Assembly: GCA_964415045.1 (NCBI GenBank)
Contig: CAYPZL010000051.1
Location: 1 to 31,363, forward strand
Origin: CAYPZL01 sp964415045
Lineage (GTDB): Bacteria > Planctomycetota > Phycisphaerae > Sedimentisphaerales > Anaerobacaceae
DNA: 31,363 bases
Direction: 5' to 3'
In this document: one piece after another, positions 14,514 through 23,380 of the stretch
How the letters are laid out: every line of letters starts with the position of its first letter
Position numbering within the stretch: position 1 is the first letter of the stretch
The notes under the pieces: generated by a model
Told to the model about the DNA's origin: nothing
The model's input: the letters and a program-made list of their open reading frames with translations, nothing else
Database searches by the model: none
Translations under genes and position numbers: made by a program

Positions 14514-16717
14514 TGCATTCGAAACCGTGGTTGGTATTGAGCCTGGTCGTCGTTCTCGCCGGCGTGGCTTGCGCCGCTGCCCCGCAGGACGTGACGCCGC
14601 CGGCCAATGCCCCTGCCGTCGTCGATTGGAGCGCCCGCGAGGGGAAACTGTCGCTGCGCTATCACGGCACCGTGATTCTCGAGGCCACGATTCGCGCCGA
14701 GGATGCCGAGGGACGTCAAGTAGGCGGGATCGCCGTCAAGCTCCAACGAGCCGAAGAACAGGGCGACCGGGTCGAGCAGCGTCTGAAGTTCGTCCCGACC
14801 CGGTCCAGGGACGGCATTGGCTTGGTCCTGCGCGGCGCCGTCCATGGCAGCGAAGAGGCGTTTCCCGCCGAAACCCGCTCCGCAGCCCAGGATCGTTTCC
14901 CTTGCGTGCGCAACAGCGTCGGACTCAGTCACAATTTGCGGAACAACGCCGTCTATGACCGCCGCTGGGACTGGGTCCTGATCGGCCCGGCCGACGGCCA
15001 AACCCGCATCAGGCCGACACTTGAAGAGGACAAGCGAATCACCTTCTCCTGGACGAGTCGCGGTGCAAGTATCGAACTGGTCTTTCGCCCGCGCTTTTAT
15101 CAGAAGCACATGGATTTGCCTCACTTCGAGCCGTGGACCTACAAGATCTGGAAGGGATCGCTCACCGGGTACTGCACGTGGTGGGCGTACCGCGGGGGCT
15201 TCACGCAGGAAACGCTCGATGCGCTGCTGGCCCTGTTCGTCGAGAAGCATCTCCCCGACTTTGGCTACGGCTACATGCAGTTCGACGATACCTACCAGCA
15301 GGGCAACGGCAGTTGTCCCGAGAACTGGTTGAACTGGGACAAGAGGAAATTTCCGGGCGGCTGGGAGTACTCCGTCGAGGCCATCCGCGCCGCCGGCATG
15401 AAACCCGGCATCTGGGTCCACCGCGTCCATCGGCCAAGCGACCCGCACGTCGCCGACATCGCCAGGGAGCATCCGAACTGGTTCGTTCACAAGCCCGACG
15501 GCTCGCTCTTTGCCGACCATGGGTTCTACGTGCTCGACACCACGAATGAGGCGGCGGTGGACAACATGGTCCGCACGCTTTATCGCGGCCTGAAGGAGCA
15601 GGGCTGGGACTACGTGAAAATCGACGGGACCGGCGACCTGCTTCGCGCCTACCAGAACAAGGCCTGCGCCGAGTTCTTCGAGAGCCATCCCACGACACCG
15701 GAGCAATCGCTGCGCCGGTGGGACATCGTGGCCCGCGAAGAACTGGGACGTGACGTCTACATCCTCGCCTGTCACACCGTGGCGAACGCCCGGCATGTGA
15801 TCGGGCTGGTCGACGGCGCCCGGCTGAGCAACGACGGGTTCCAGCCGCGGACCCTGGCCCAATACAACTTCATGGAAGGCGTCCTCTGGCGAAACGACCC
15901 CGACCACTGCGATGTTCTCGGAGAGTGGCTGATGGACACGGACGCCATGATGCCGGTCTTCGGCAGCGCGGCGCCCGTGCCGGCTCGAAGCATCATCCGG
16001 CCCGCGATTTGCGCCATGGCCGGCGGCGTGCTCATGCTCAGCGACAAGGTGGAGGTCTATCGGGACGACGGGAACATCGAGGGCATGAAGCGCAGCGCGC
16101 CCGTCCTCTTCACCGTGCCCGGACAGCTCTACAGTTGCGAGCGTCGTCCCATGCCCTGGTGGCTTCAGGAGATCGACCGCCCCTTCGACCACTGGTCCGT
16201 GCTGGCGCGGATTCAGTGGGGCGAGAAAGAAAAAGACAGGCATGTGTATCACTTCAAAGGCGCATCCCAGCAGGAGGTCCGGTTCGCGGACCTGGGCCTT
16301 GAAGCGGACCGCGAGTACGTCGTCTGCGAGTTCTGGAACCAGAAATTCCTCGGGAAATTCAAGGGCTCGTTCACCGCTCCGGCGATGGACGAGAATACCG
16401 GGATGGACGTCTTCGCCATCCGCGAGGCACGGGCGCATCCCTGGGTCGTTTCGACCACGCGTCACATCTCTCAGGGCGGCGTCAGCCTGCTCGATGAGCG
16501 TTGGGACACCCAACACAAGGTTCTCTCCGGAAGAAGCGCCGTGGTGATGGACGATCCCTATGTTATGACAGTCCATCTGCCCGACGGATACCGTCTCCAA
16601 AGCGCCGAGGCGGACGGTGCGGACGTAGAGATTGTCAACCGAAAGGAAACCGCCGCGGTTCGTATCGTTCCTTCGGCAACGAAGACGGTCGCGTGGAAGA
16701 TAACGTTTTCCCGGTGA
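14510..16717 (+). CDS. Exported GH36-like alpha-galactosidase family enzyme
   Basis: 735 residues. ATG 14510 overlaps the GH130 stop. A signal peptide (MMHSKPWLVLSLVVVLAGVACA) is followed by an N-terminal beta domain, a clan-D TIM barrel and a C-terminal beta domain. Catalytic positions expected for clan GH-D are present: nucleophile D372 in YVKIDGTGD and acid/base D442 in RLSNDGFQP. Further barrel signatures are YMQFDDTYQQGNG and GMKPGIWVHRVHRPSD. Known members cleave terminal alpha-galactose or alpha-N-acetylgalactosamine. The closest subfamily cannot be told from sequence alone. The neighbouring M60 peptidase makes alpha-GalNAc or alpha-Gal epitopes on glycoproteins worth considering, but that is inference. 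An 8-bp hairpin spans its stop codon. Confidence 0.85.
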   Translation: MMHSKPWLVLSLVVVLAGVACAAAPQDVTPPANAPAVVDWSAREGKLSLRYHGTVILEATIRAEDAEGRQVGGIAVKLQRAEEQGDRVEQRLKFVPTRSRDGIGLVLRGAVHGSEEAFPAETRSAAQDRFPCVRNSVGLSHNLRNNAVYDRRWDWVLIGPADGQTRIRPTLEEDKRITFSWTSRGASIELVFRPRFYQKHMDLPHFEPWTYKIWKGSLTGYCTWWAYRGGFTQETLDALLALFVEKHLPDFGYGYMQFDDTYQQGNGSCPENWLNWDKRKFPGGWEYSVEAIRAAGMKPGIWVHRVHRPSDPHVADIAREHPNWFVHKPDGSLFADHGFYVLDTTNEAAVDNMVRTLYRGLKEQGWDYVKIDGTGDLLRAYQNKACAEFFESHPTTPEQSLRRWDIVAREELGRDVYILACHTVANARHVIGLVDGARLSNDGFQPRTLAQYNFMEGVLWRNDPDHCDVLGEWLMDTDAMMPVFGSAAPVPARSIIRPAICAMAGGVLMLSDKVEVYRDDGNIEGMKRSAPVLFTVPGQLYSCERRPMPWWLQEIDRPFDHWSVLARIQWGEKEKDRHVYHFKGASQQEVRFADLGLEADREYVVCEFWNQKFLGKFKGSFTAPAMDENTGMDVFAIREARAHPWVVSTTRHISQGGVSLLDERWDTQHKVLSGRSAVVMDDPYVMTVHLPDGYRLQSAEADGADVEIVNRKETAAVRIVPSATKTVAWKITFSR

Positions 16718-16730
16718 CCCGCTCACCGGG
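16710..16730 (+). other. Hairpin over the GH36-like stop codon
   Basis: CCCGGTGA (16710-16717) pairs perfectly with TCACCGGG (16723-16730) around a 5-nt loop; the left arm contains the TGA stop. No T-run follows, so it is not a classic terminator. It may act as an RNA processing or stabilising element inside the operon. Confidence 0.55.
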
Positions 16731-16781
16731 GACGGACACGGCACGTATGAACAACAGAGTCTGAATAGAGGTACCCGGATT

Positions 16782-18314
16782 ATGAAGAGAATTATTCTAT
16801 CTGTCTCATTGTCATTATGGTTGCTGATTCCCTGCAACGCCGCGCACGACATCGAGGCGTTGCGGGCCGACATGAGGTTCTTTACCGATGCCAGTTGCCG
16901 GCAGTTGCGGCCGAGGGTGCAGTCGAAAGACCTGGACGGCTTCAGGAGTGACGTGCTCAAGACGGTGGCCGCCGGGATGCTGAGCGGCACCTATGACACG
17001 ACCTACCGCGCCGCCGACTACGAGGCGTACCCATCGCCCCGGGAACTGGGCCGCACCCTGAAATTGGGCGACGGATTCAGCCGATACGAGAACATCACCG
17101 GTATCTGCCTGGAACGGGGCGAACACGTGATCTTCGTCGGAAATACCGGCGGCAAGAAGCTCTCCCTGCTGATTCCCGACTGGATGCGAAAGCCACCCGA
17201 AGGAATCAATCCTACCAAAGACCCCAATGGATGGGGCCTGCACAAGCAGCGGATCGCACTCGCCGAAGGTGTAAACGTCATCGACGTGAAGAAGGGCGGA
17301 AATGTATACGTCAGCTACTTCGACGACCACGCCAATGAAGCCCCCAGGATTTGCGTTCACTTCCCGACGGGCAAGGTCAACGGCTTCTTCGACATTGCCA
17401 AGCATACCAACGCCGATTGGAACCGCCTGCTGGACGAGGCGGTCAGCCCCATCATGGACGCACGCGGCAAGCACATCCAGGTCGCCTATCCGGTTCAATG
17501 GTTCAACGTCTATACGCGCAGCAGGGGCGTCGAACTGATCAATAACTACGATAGCCTGCTCAACAGCCATTATACGTTGATGGGCCTCGTGAAATACCAC
17601 AAGGTACCGAAGAACCGCATCCTGGCGCGCGTGAACTTCAACTACTACATGTTCCGCGACGGTGACGGCGTCGCATACCTCGGCAACAAGGGCACGATGC
17701 GCATGGTGGCCGACCCGAACGTCGTGATTGTCGGCGACCCCTGCTGGGGCTTCTGTCACGAGGTGGGACACGTGCTGCAGATGCGCCCGCAAATGACCTG
17801 GGGCGGCATGACGGAGGTCAGCAACAACATCCTGACCATGTACACGGTCACCGGGATGGGCAACAAGAGTCGCCTCAAGGCGCAAAAGAATTATGCCTCG
17901 GCGCGAAAGAACATCATCGAGACGAACCCGAAGAAGTCCTTCCTGGAATGCCCGAACGTATTCGACCGCCTCGTTCCTTTCTGGCAGCTCCATCTTTATT
18001 TTTCGCGGAACGGCCGGCCCGACTTCTATGCCGACGTGATGGAGCAGATGCGCCGCCGCCCCGATGCCGGCCGCGGTAACGATTCGATTCGGAACCAGTT
18101 CGAGTTCGTGAAGATCTGCTGCGACGTGGCCAGGCTCGATCTGACGGACTTTTTCGAAAAGTGGGGGTTTTTCCGGGTCGGAGAGATTACCGTGAAGGAT
18201 TACGGGCAATATCATTACACGATCACGCAAGAGATGGTGGACGATGTCAGGTCGTACGTCGCCGAGAAGAACTATGAGAAGCCCTCGGAAGATATCACTT
18301 TGATCGAGGATTGA
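16782..18314 (+). CDS. Secreted M60-family zinc metallopeptidase (mucin-peptidase/enhancin type)
   Basis: 510 residues with signal peptide (MKRIILSVSLSLWLLIPCNA). The gluzincin site is intact: H326-E-V-G-H330 in GFCHEVGHVLQ and third ligand E345 in MTEVSNN, matching the M60 spacing HExxH(8-28)E. A beta-rich domain precedes it (about 70-210), with the FVGNTGGKKLSLLIPDW strand common in M60 proteins. A helical C-terminal half (FWQLHLYFSRNGRPDFY) follows. M60 enzymes cut mucins and other O-glycosylated proteins, some recognising glycan next to the cut site. It lies 64 bases after the GH36-like gene and 141 bases before the GH172/sialidase gene, all co-directional, suggesting joint attack on a glycoprotein. 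ATG 16782 has GAGG about 10 bases upstream. Confidence 0.88.
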   Translation: MKRIILSVSLSLWLLIPCNAAHDIEALRADMRFFTDASCRQLRPRVQSKDLDGFRSDVLKTVAAGMLSGTYDTTYRAADYEAYPSPRELGRTLKLGDGFSRYENITGICLERGEHVIFVGNTGGKKLSLLIPDWMRKPPEGINPTKDPNGWGLHKQRIALAEGVNVIDVKKGGNVYVSYFDDHANEAPRICVHFPTGKVNGFFDIAKHTNADWNRLLDEAVSPIMDARGKHIQVAYPVQWFNVYTRSRGVELINNYDSLLNSHYTLMGLVKYHKVPKNRILARVNFNYYMFRDGDGVAYLGNKGTMRMVADPNVVIVGDPCWGFCHEVGHVLQMRPQMTWGGMTEVSNNILTMYTVTGMGNKSRLKAQKNYASARKNIIETNPKKSFLECPNVFDRLVPFWQLHLYFSRNGRPDFYADVMEQMRRRPDAGRGNDSIRNQFEFVKICCDVARLDLTDFFEKWGFFRVGEITVKDYGQYHYTITQEMVDDVRSYVAEKNYEKPSEDITLIED

Positions 18315-18357
18315 CGCCACAGACGACCCGCTATACACATTCTGATAAACTCGTGCC

Positions 18358-18407
18358 GCATTTCATGGATCCGGCCTGCGGGTTTGAAATGCCTCCCGCG
18401 CGGAGGC
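18358..18407 (+). promoter_or_regulatory. Two adjoining hairpins between M60 and GH172/sialidase genes
   Basis: Hairpin 1: GCATTTCA (18358-18365) / TGAAATGC (18385-18392), 19-nt loop. Hairpin 2: GCCTCC (18391-18396) / GGAGGC (18402-18407), 5-nt loop. They share bases 18391-18392, so both cannot form fully at once. No T-run follows. Possible mRNA processing or switch element within the operon. Confidence 0.45.
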
Positions 18408-18455
18408 TGATCGGATCAAGAAGCCGCCGACCATGAACGAGTAGAAGGACGGACT

Positions 18456-21257
18456 ATGCGAAAAGTCACTGTAGCCATCTGTTTCGGATTGTTCTTCGTT
18501 TTCTCACCGGCCCTCAACGCCGGGCAGATCGATCTGGGCACCCTTCTGGAGGCGATGCTGGACCGCTCCGAAATCGCCAAGTTTCCCGAGCCCGAGTTCG
18601 TCTGCAAGCAGGCCAGCAGCTACAACCGGCGGTCCAGCACCCCGGGTACGCCCGACTGGTTCGCCGGCGGTGACTTCGACCAGTTCTACGGCTGCGAGCG
18701 TGTGGACGGACGAGATGAATGGATCATGCTGGACGTGAAAGGGCCCGGCGCCGTTACGAGATGGTGGCAGACCCAGTACCGCGGGGCCGGCACGATCCGA
18801 ATCTATCTCGACGGGGCCGGCCAGCCGATCTTCGCCGGGACGGGAGACGAACTCGTCGGCGGAGACGCCATTACCGCCCCGCCCCTGGCGGCCAACCGCG
18901 GAGGCGGACGCAATCTCTATCTGCCGATTCCCTTCCGCAAACACTGCAAGATCACTTTCGAGAGTCCGAACGCGGACGCGAAATTCACACAACCAACGCC
19001 CCGCTTCACCAACCACTCGCTCTTCTACATCATCGACTATCTCCAGTACGCCAAGGGCACGAAGGTCAAGACCCTTACCCGGTCGGACCTGCAAGCCCAC
19101 GCCGAATTGATTGCGAAGGTCGGGCGCGAGCTTCTAAGGCCCGAACGCAATTCCCTGCCCATCCGGCGCACCGTCCAGGGCGGCAAAAAGAAACTCCTGC
19201 CCGGGCAATCCATGACGCGCAGCGTTGCAGGGCCGGGGGCGATTGCCCAACTGCGGCTGCGCCTCGACGCCGGGAACATCCCGCAAGCCCTGCGATCGAC
19301 GGTCATTACGGCCGAGTTCGACGGCAAACAAAGGATCTGGGCCCCGCTCGGTGAGTTCTTCGGCTCGGGTCTGGGGATCAATCCCTATCAGACATGGTGG
19401 CGTAGAGTGGACAAGGATGGCTGGATGACCTGCTGGTGGCCGATGCCGTTCAAGGAATCGGCGCGGGTGAGCGTCACCAACTACGGAACGAACGAACCCG
19501 TCGAAGTGGAATTCGGGGACATCGGCATCGCCGAATGGCAGTGGACGGACCGGACGATGTACTTCCACACCGCCTGGCGCGGCGAGAACCTCAAAGTCTT
19601 CGTCGGCGACGACTTCGAGAACATGGAGGTCTGGAATTACATCACCATCGACGGCAAGGGCGTGTACGTGGGCGATTCGCTGTCCCTCTTCAACCGCCCG
19701 CGTATCCATTGGACGAACGGCCGCTGGATCGGTCCCTGGTGGGGGGAAGGGGACGAACAGATCTGGGTGGACGGCGAGTCCTTCCCCTCGCACTTCGGCA
19801 CCGGCTCGGAGGATTACTTCGGCTACGCCTTCAACCATACCCTTCCTTTCGATGCGCCGTTCCACGCCCAGCCCATCGCTCAGGCCAACTGGGGCGTCGG
19901 CCATACCACGAACGTCCGGGGCCGAATCCACGACCGCATCCCGTTCAAGAACAAGTTCAAGTTCGACATGGAATTGTTCCATTGGCAGCCGAATCGAAAG
20001 ATCGACTACGCCACGACCACGCACTGGTACGCCTTCGACGGCGCCAGGAGCAATGGACTCATGACGCCGGAGAAGGTGCGCGAGAAGGTCGCGCAGCCGG
20101 CCCAGCCCGCGCGAACGGCGGCGGAGTTGCCCGCCGAGGGCACGCTCGATCCGTTCCTCGGCGCGCCGCAAATGGATATGCAGCAGGTGTTTGCGGGCGA
20201 TCGCTTTCCCACGGTGGCAGTCGCCACGGACGGCACGGTGCTGGCCTTCTGGAACGGGGTCAAAGTGCGGCGCAGCGAAGACGGGGGCAAGACCTGGAGC
20301 GATGAGATTCCGGTCGGCAAGGGATTCATGGGCGGCGGCGTGACCGTCGATGAGAACACCGGTGACATCCTGGCGTTCGTCCAGGCGGCTCACCCCCCTG
20401 CCGCCATTTCGGTGTATCGCTCCACCAACCACGGCAAGAGCTGGCACGCCCAGGAGACCGTCATCCATCCAGACAAAGACGGCCACGCACCCTCGATGCA
20501 CATGAACGAGCACGGCATCACGCTGCGTCACGGCCCGCACAAGGGGCGGCTCCTGCGGCCGAGCCGCTGGTACGCGGGCAAGAACGAACGCGCCCGCTGG
20601 CCCGAGCACTACACCAACGCCATCTACAGCGACGACGGAGGCAGAACCTGGCACACCAGCGACCCCTTCCCCGCTAACGGGACCGGCGAGGCCACGCTGG
20701 CCGAGCTTTCCGACGGGACGATCTATTACAACAGCCGCCGGCACTGGGCGCCGCAGGGCGAGAATCCGCGCCGCCGCTGGACCGCCTGGAGCGACGACGG
20801 AGGCCGGAGCTGGAAGGACCTGTCGATCTGCGAAGTCCTGCCTGATGGGGATCAGGTCCGCGACTATGGCCTGATGGGCGGGCTGGTGCGCCTGCCGGTG
20901 CGCGGCAGAGACGTCCTGATCTTCAGCAATATCGAGAGCCAGAGCGGCCGGCACCACGGGACGGTGTGGGCCAGCTTCGACGGCGGACGCACCTGGCCGG
21001 TCAAGCGCCTCGTGTACGAGGGCCCCTTTGCCTATTCCTCGCTCAACGCGGGCCGGCCCGGGACCCCGGGCGAAGGCTGGATCTACCTCCTGTTCGAAGG
21101 CGGACCCAGCGGAGGCGGCACGATGGCCCGCTTCAACCTGAGCTGGCTGCTGCAAGGCGAAAAGACCGGCGACGGCGACCTGCCGACCTGGCTGCCCCAC
21201 GCATCCACGCGCGACGACGCTGCCGCCGAAGAGCGCCCCGCTCCCCCGCACGGCTAA
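18456..21257 (+). CDS. GH172 (DUF2961) - sialidase-like (GH33/BNR) fusion enzyme
   Basis: 933 residues with signal peptide (VTVAICFGLFFVFSPALNA); ATG 18456 has AAGGA about 8 bases upstream. Residues about 25-535 form a DUF2961/GH172 module: VCKQASSYNRRS, a DEWIMLDVKGPGAVTRWW strand, FPSHFGTGSEDYFGYAF, and NRKIDYATTTHWYAF. GH172 enzymes act on fructofuranose or D-arabinofuranose links. A Pro/Ala linker (about 545-570) leads to a sialidase-type propeller (570-915). It has DRFPTVAV in place of the FRIP motif, five Asp boxes (SEDGGKTW, STNHGKSW, SDDGGRTW, SDDGGRSW, SFDGGRTW), TLAELSDGTIYYNSRR with a probable catalytic glutamate, and YSSLNAGRPG. Fusion of these modules in one chain is unusual. Many planctomycetal BNR proteins are not proven sialidases, so the second activity is tentative. 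Last gene of the glycan run. Confidence 0.88.
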   Translation: MRKVTVAICFGLFFVFSPALNAGQIDLGTLLEAMLDRSEIAKFPEPEFVCKQASSYNRRSSTPGTPDWFAGGDFDQFYGCERVDGRDEWIMLDVKGPGAVTRWWQTQYRGAGTIRIYLDGAGQPIFAGTGDELVGGDAITAPPLAANRGGGRNLYLPIPFRKHCKITFESPNADAKFTQPTPRFTNHSLFYIIDYLQYAKGTKVKTLTRSDLQAHAELIAKVGRELLRPERNSLPIRRTVQGGKKKLLPGQSMTRSVAGPGAIAQLRLRLDAGNIPQALRSTVITAEFDGKQRIWAPLGEFFGSGLGINPYQTWWRRVDKDGWMTCWWPMPFKESARVSVTNYGTNEPVEVEFGDIGIAEWQWTDRTMYFHTAWRGENLKVFVGDDFENMEVWNYITIDGKGVYVGDSLSLFNRPRIHWTNGRWIGPWWGEGDEQIWVDGESFPSHFGTGSEDYFGYAFNHTLPFDAPFHAQPIAQANWGVGHTTNVRGRIHDRIPFKNKFKFDMELFHWQPNRKIDYATTTHWYAFDGARSNGLMTPEKVREKVAQPAQPARTAAELPAEGTLDPFLGAPQMDMQQVFAGDRFPTVAVATDGTVLAFWNGVKVRRSEDGGKTWSDEIPVGKGFMGGGVTVDENTGDILAFVQAAHPPAAISVYRSTNHGKSWHAQETVIHPDKDGHAPSMHMNEHGITLRHGPHKGRLLRPSRWYAGKNERARWPEHYTNAIYSDDGGRTWHTSDPFPANGTGEATLAELSDGTIYYNSRRHWAPQGENPRRRWTAWSDDGGRSWKDLSICEVLPDGDQVRDYGLMGGLVRLPVRGRDVLIFSNIESQSGRHHGTVWASFDGGRTWPVKRLVYEGPFAYSSLNAGRPGTPGEGWIYLLFEGGPSGGGTMARFNLSWLLQGEKTGDGDLPTWLPHASTRDDAAAEERPAPPHG

Positions 21258-21294
21258 ATCGGTATCGTCAATCAGAACCGCCGGGCCCGTGCCG

Positions 21295-22860
21295 CTACGC
21301 CTCTTCCACGATCTCCAGCCCGAGCGCCTTGCCGAACTCCGCCAGCGGCTCCTTGACGTCTCCGTAGACGGTCACGCGATGCCAGCCGAACCGGTCCCAC
21401 TGGTCGAACAGCTTGCCGATGTCGCCGCACACGTCCGCGACCAGCTTCGTGCGACACCCGTACTCGCTCTCCAGGTTACCCACCGTCCTGGCCTGATGGA
21501 TAATCATCTCCTTCCGCCCGAAATTCGTCCGGAAGGACGTCGTCATGTAGCCGGAAGGCAGGAAGGACTGCCCGCAGGCGCCCCGGGGATCGCGGTTGTG
21601 AAGCGTCATGATGCGAAAGCGGTTCGACCGCCCCTGCGAACCGAACGCCCTGGTCGTGGCCACGCAGTGGGCGTAGACGATCTGGTTCTTCGCGGTATCC
21701 AGGGCCGGATCGGACACGTAGCCGGGACGACCCGTGAGGATTCTCGCCATCAGCATGCTGAGCATGTCGTCGGGCATGGCCTCGCAGACGCCCTGTCCGC
21801 CGTCGTTGAGAATCTGCATGAAGCCGAGGCAGGGATACGCTTCGAGCTTGCCGGCGGCGAATCCGCCGAGGCAGTTCATCGTCACGTTGTCCGTGCCGTG
21901 TCGCTTGAGCAGTTCCAGCGTGGCGAGGTAGACCGCGCCGGCCTTGCGGATGGCTTCGGCTTCGGGCCCCGTGACATCGTCCGCCTGACGGTGCCAGCGC
22001 CCCGCCCACGCGGCCGCCTCGTCGCGATCGACCTTGTCATAGAGGGCCTGCAATTCGGCAAAATCGACGTAGCGTCCCTTCACGCCGAGAAAGTCCTGCT
22101 CCTGGCCGCCCCGGCCGCGACCCACGATCAAGAAGCGTGCCTCGCGAAAGCGCCGGAGACACTCACTGATTTCGGTCAGGGCCACCGGATCTTCCGCGCA
22201 CGCCCCCTCGTCGCGCGACCCGAACGTCTCCCGATACACCGCCTCGCACCGCCGGGCAAACGAAGCCGGCGTCACGCCGGGCCGCCGGACGCCGGCAAAC
22301 TCACGGACAACCGCCACCAGATCGTCCAGCCGCGTCGTGGACACGGCCGCCGCAGGAATTCCGCGACTGCACAGCTCGCTGTACCCGGTCAGGAACACGC
22401 CGCAGCCGCCGAGGAATTCGTTCGCCACGATCGTCGGTTTGCCCAGTGTGGCAACGTCCACCAGGGCTTTGCGCAAGGCCCAGTCCAGCGTCATCGTGTA
22501 GACCAGGTAGCCGTCGATCCGGTCCTTCATGGCGAGGGCTTGCTGGACCTCGCCGGCACTCTCAACGGTCAACGGGACAAACTCGATCCGGGGACACCCC
22601 TCCTTCAGCCGCTTCAGGATCTCGCGCCGGCGGCTGGTCGCATCGAAATCCGGGTATGGCCATATCTCTCTGATCTTCGTGTTGGCGAGAAACACCGCTG
22701 CGATGCGGACCCGGGCCGCCCCGCTGTCGGATGCCCCGGCAAGCGACGTCAGCCCGCCGACGGCCATCGCCCCGGCCGCCCCGACGCCCTGGAGGAAACC
22801 ACGCCGATGGATGCTCTCGCGGCAACTGTGACAGGATGTATGAGCGTGACACTGGCACAT
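21295..22860 (-). CDS. Tat-exported L-fucose isomerase-like protein
   Basis: 521 residues. ATG 22860 has AAGGAG 7 bases upstream. The first 16 residues are Cys/His-rich (MCQCHAHTSCHSCRES) and precede a Tat signal, HRRGFLQGVGAAGAMAVGG. The mature part follows the fucose/arabinose isomerase-like plan: an N-terminal Rossmann-like half (VRIAAVFLANTKIREIWPYP; DGYLVYTM; KPTIVANEF) and a C-terminal half with NCLGGFAAGKLEAYPCLGF and FGWHRVTVYGD, where acidic and His residues probably bind a divalent metal. Cytoplasmic FucI interconverts L-fucose and L-fuculose; a periplasmic, Tat-dependent relative may have another role. It converges on the GH172/sialidase gene (37-base gap). Function beyond fold is uncertain. 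Confidence 0.8.
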   Translation of the reverse strand: MCQCHAHTSCHSCRESIHRRGFLQGVGAAGAMAVGGLTSLAGASDSGAARVRIAAVFLANTKIREIWPYPDFDATSRRREILKRLKEGCPRIEFVPLTVESAGEVQQALAMKDRIDGYLVYTMTLDWALRKALVDVATLGKPTIVANEFLGGCGVFLTGYSELCSRGIPAAAVSTTRLDDLVAVVREFAGVRRPGVTPASFARRCEAVYRETFGSRDEGACAEDPVALTEISECLRRFREARFLIVGRGRGGQEQDFLGVKGRYVDFAELQALYDKVDRDEAAAWAGRWHRQADDVTGPEAEAIRKAGAVYLATLELLKRHGTDNVTMNCLGGFAAGKLEAYPCLGFMQILNDGGQGVCEAMPDDMLSMLMARILTGRPGYVSDPALDTAKNQIVYAHCVATTRAFGSQGRSNRFRIMTLHNRDPRGACGQSFLPSGYMTTSFRTNFGRKEMIIHQARTVGNLESEYGCRTKLVADVCGDIGKLFDQWDRFGWHRVTVYGDVKEPLAEFGKALGLEIVEEA

Positions 22861-23068
22861 CAGGCTTCTCCTTCCTTCGGTCCCTGCCCGCCCGTCAGGC
22901 AGTCACGGCAACCGCCTGCGACTGACACGTCTACAGTCTACCTCCATGTGTCCGCGTTGCAACAGGCATCTCCCCGGAACCTGTCGCCTTTTACACATCG
23001 ACTTGTCTACTGTTGCCGTTGCCGGCGCCCGCCAGCCGGGCCGCACCGTACCACTTTCGGCGGCACGG

Positions 23069-23088
23069 TGTCATCGGAAATGATGACA
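23069..23088. promoter_or_regulatory. Inverted repeat, possible operator
   Basis: TGTCATC (23069-23075) / GATGACA (23082-23088) with a 6-bp centre: a 20-bp dyad of a size typical for dimeric regulators, about 210 bases from the isomerase-like start and 290 from the collar gene start. The regulator is unknown. Confidence 0.4.
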
Positions 23089-23221
23089 GCAAAATACGTA
23101 GTCACCACAATTGCGGGTTCTGCCCGCTTCAGTATACTCTCCGAAAGTGGATACACGAGAACGGGAAGATCGCCGCGGCCGCATGAACGGAATCGGGTTG
23201 CCGCCGAGGCGCGCGCCATCT

Positions 23222-23248
23222 TTGACAGACCGCAATCAGCGATATACT
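23222..23248 (+). promoter_or_regulatory. Candidate promoter of the collar protein gene
   Basis: Consensus TTGACA (23222-23227) and TATACT (23243-23248) separated by 15 bp, which is short. It lies about 130 bases before ATG 23381. Confidence 0.45.
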
Positions 23249-23380
23249 CAATTGGTGCATTCCGTGGCGGATCTGCGGACGATCGAATACAGCAGGCCAT
23301 TCAAACGAGAAACGTATTGCAGCGCGCAGGGACGCTGCCCGAAGAAAGCACAGGGGAACCTCAGTTGAAAGGATGCAAAA

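Larger units (their letters stand above)
22861..23380. other. Divergent intergenic region, isomerase-like / collar protein
   Basis: About 520 bases with no supported gene. It contains a perfect inverted repeat TGTCATC-N6-GATGACA (23069-23088) and a sigma-70-like promoter candidate facing the collar gene (23222-23248). Confidence 0.5.

Noticed and set aside
14456..16990. 844-codon open frame antisense to the GH36-like gene
   Set aside because: No ribosome site or recognisable domain; the sense strand has intact GH-D catalytic motifs.
19134..21251. 705-codon open frame antisense to the GH172/sialidase gene
   Set aside because: Shadow of a GC-rich gene with five Asp boxes in the sense frame.
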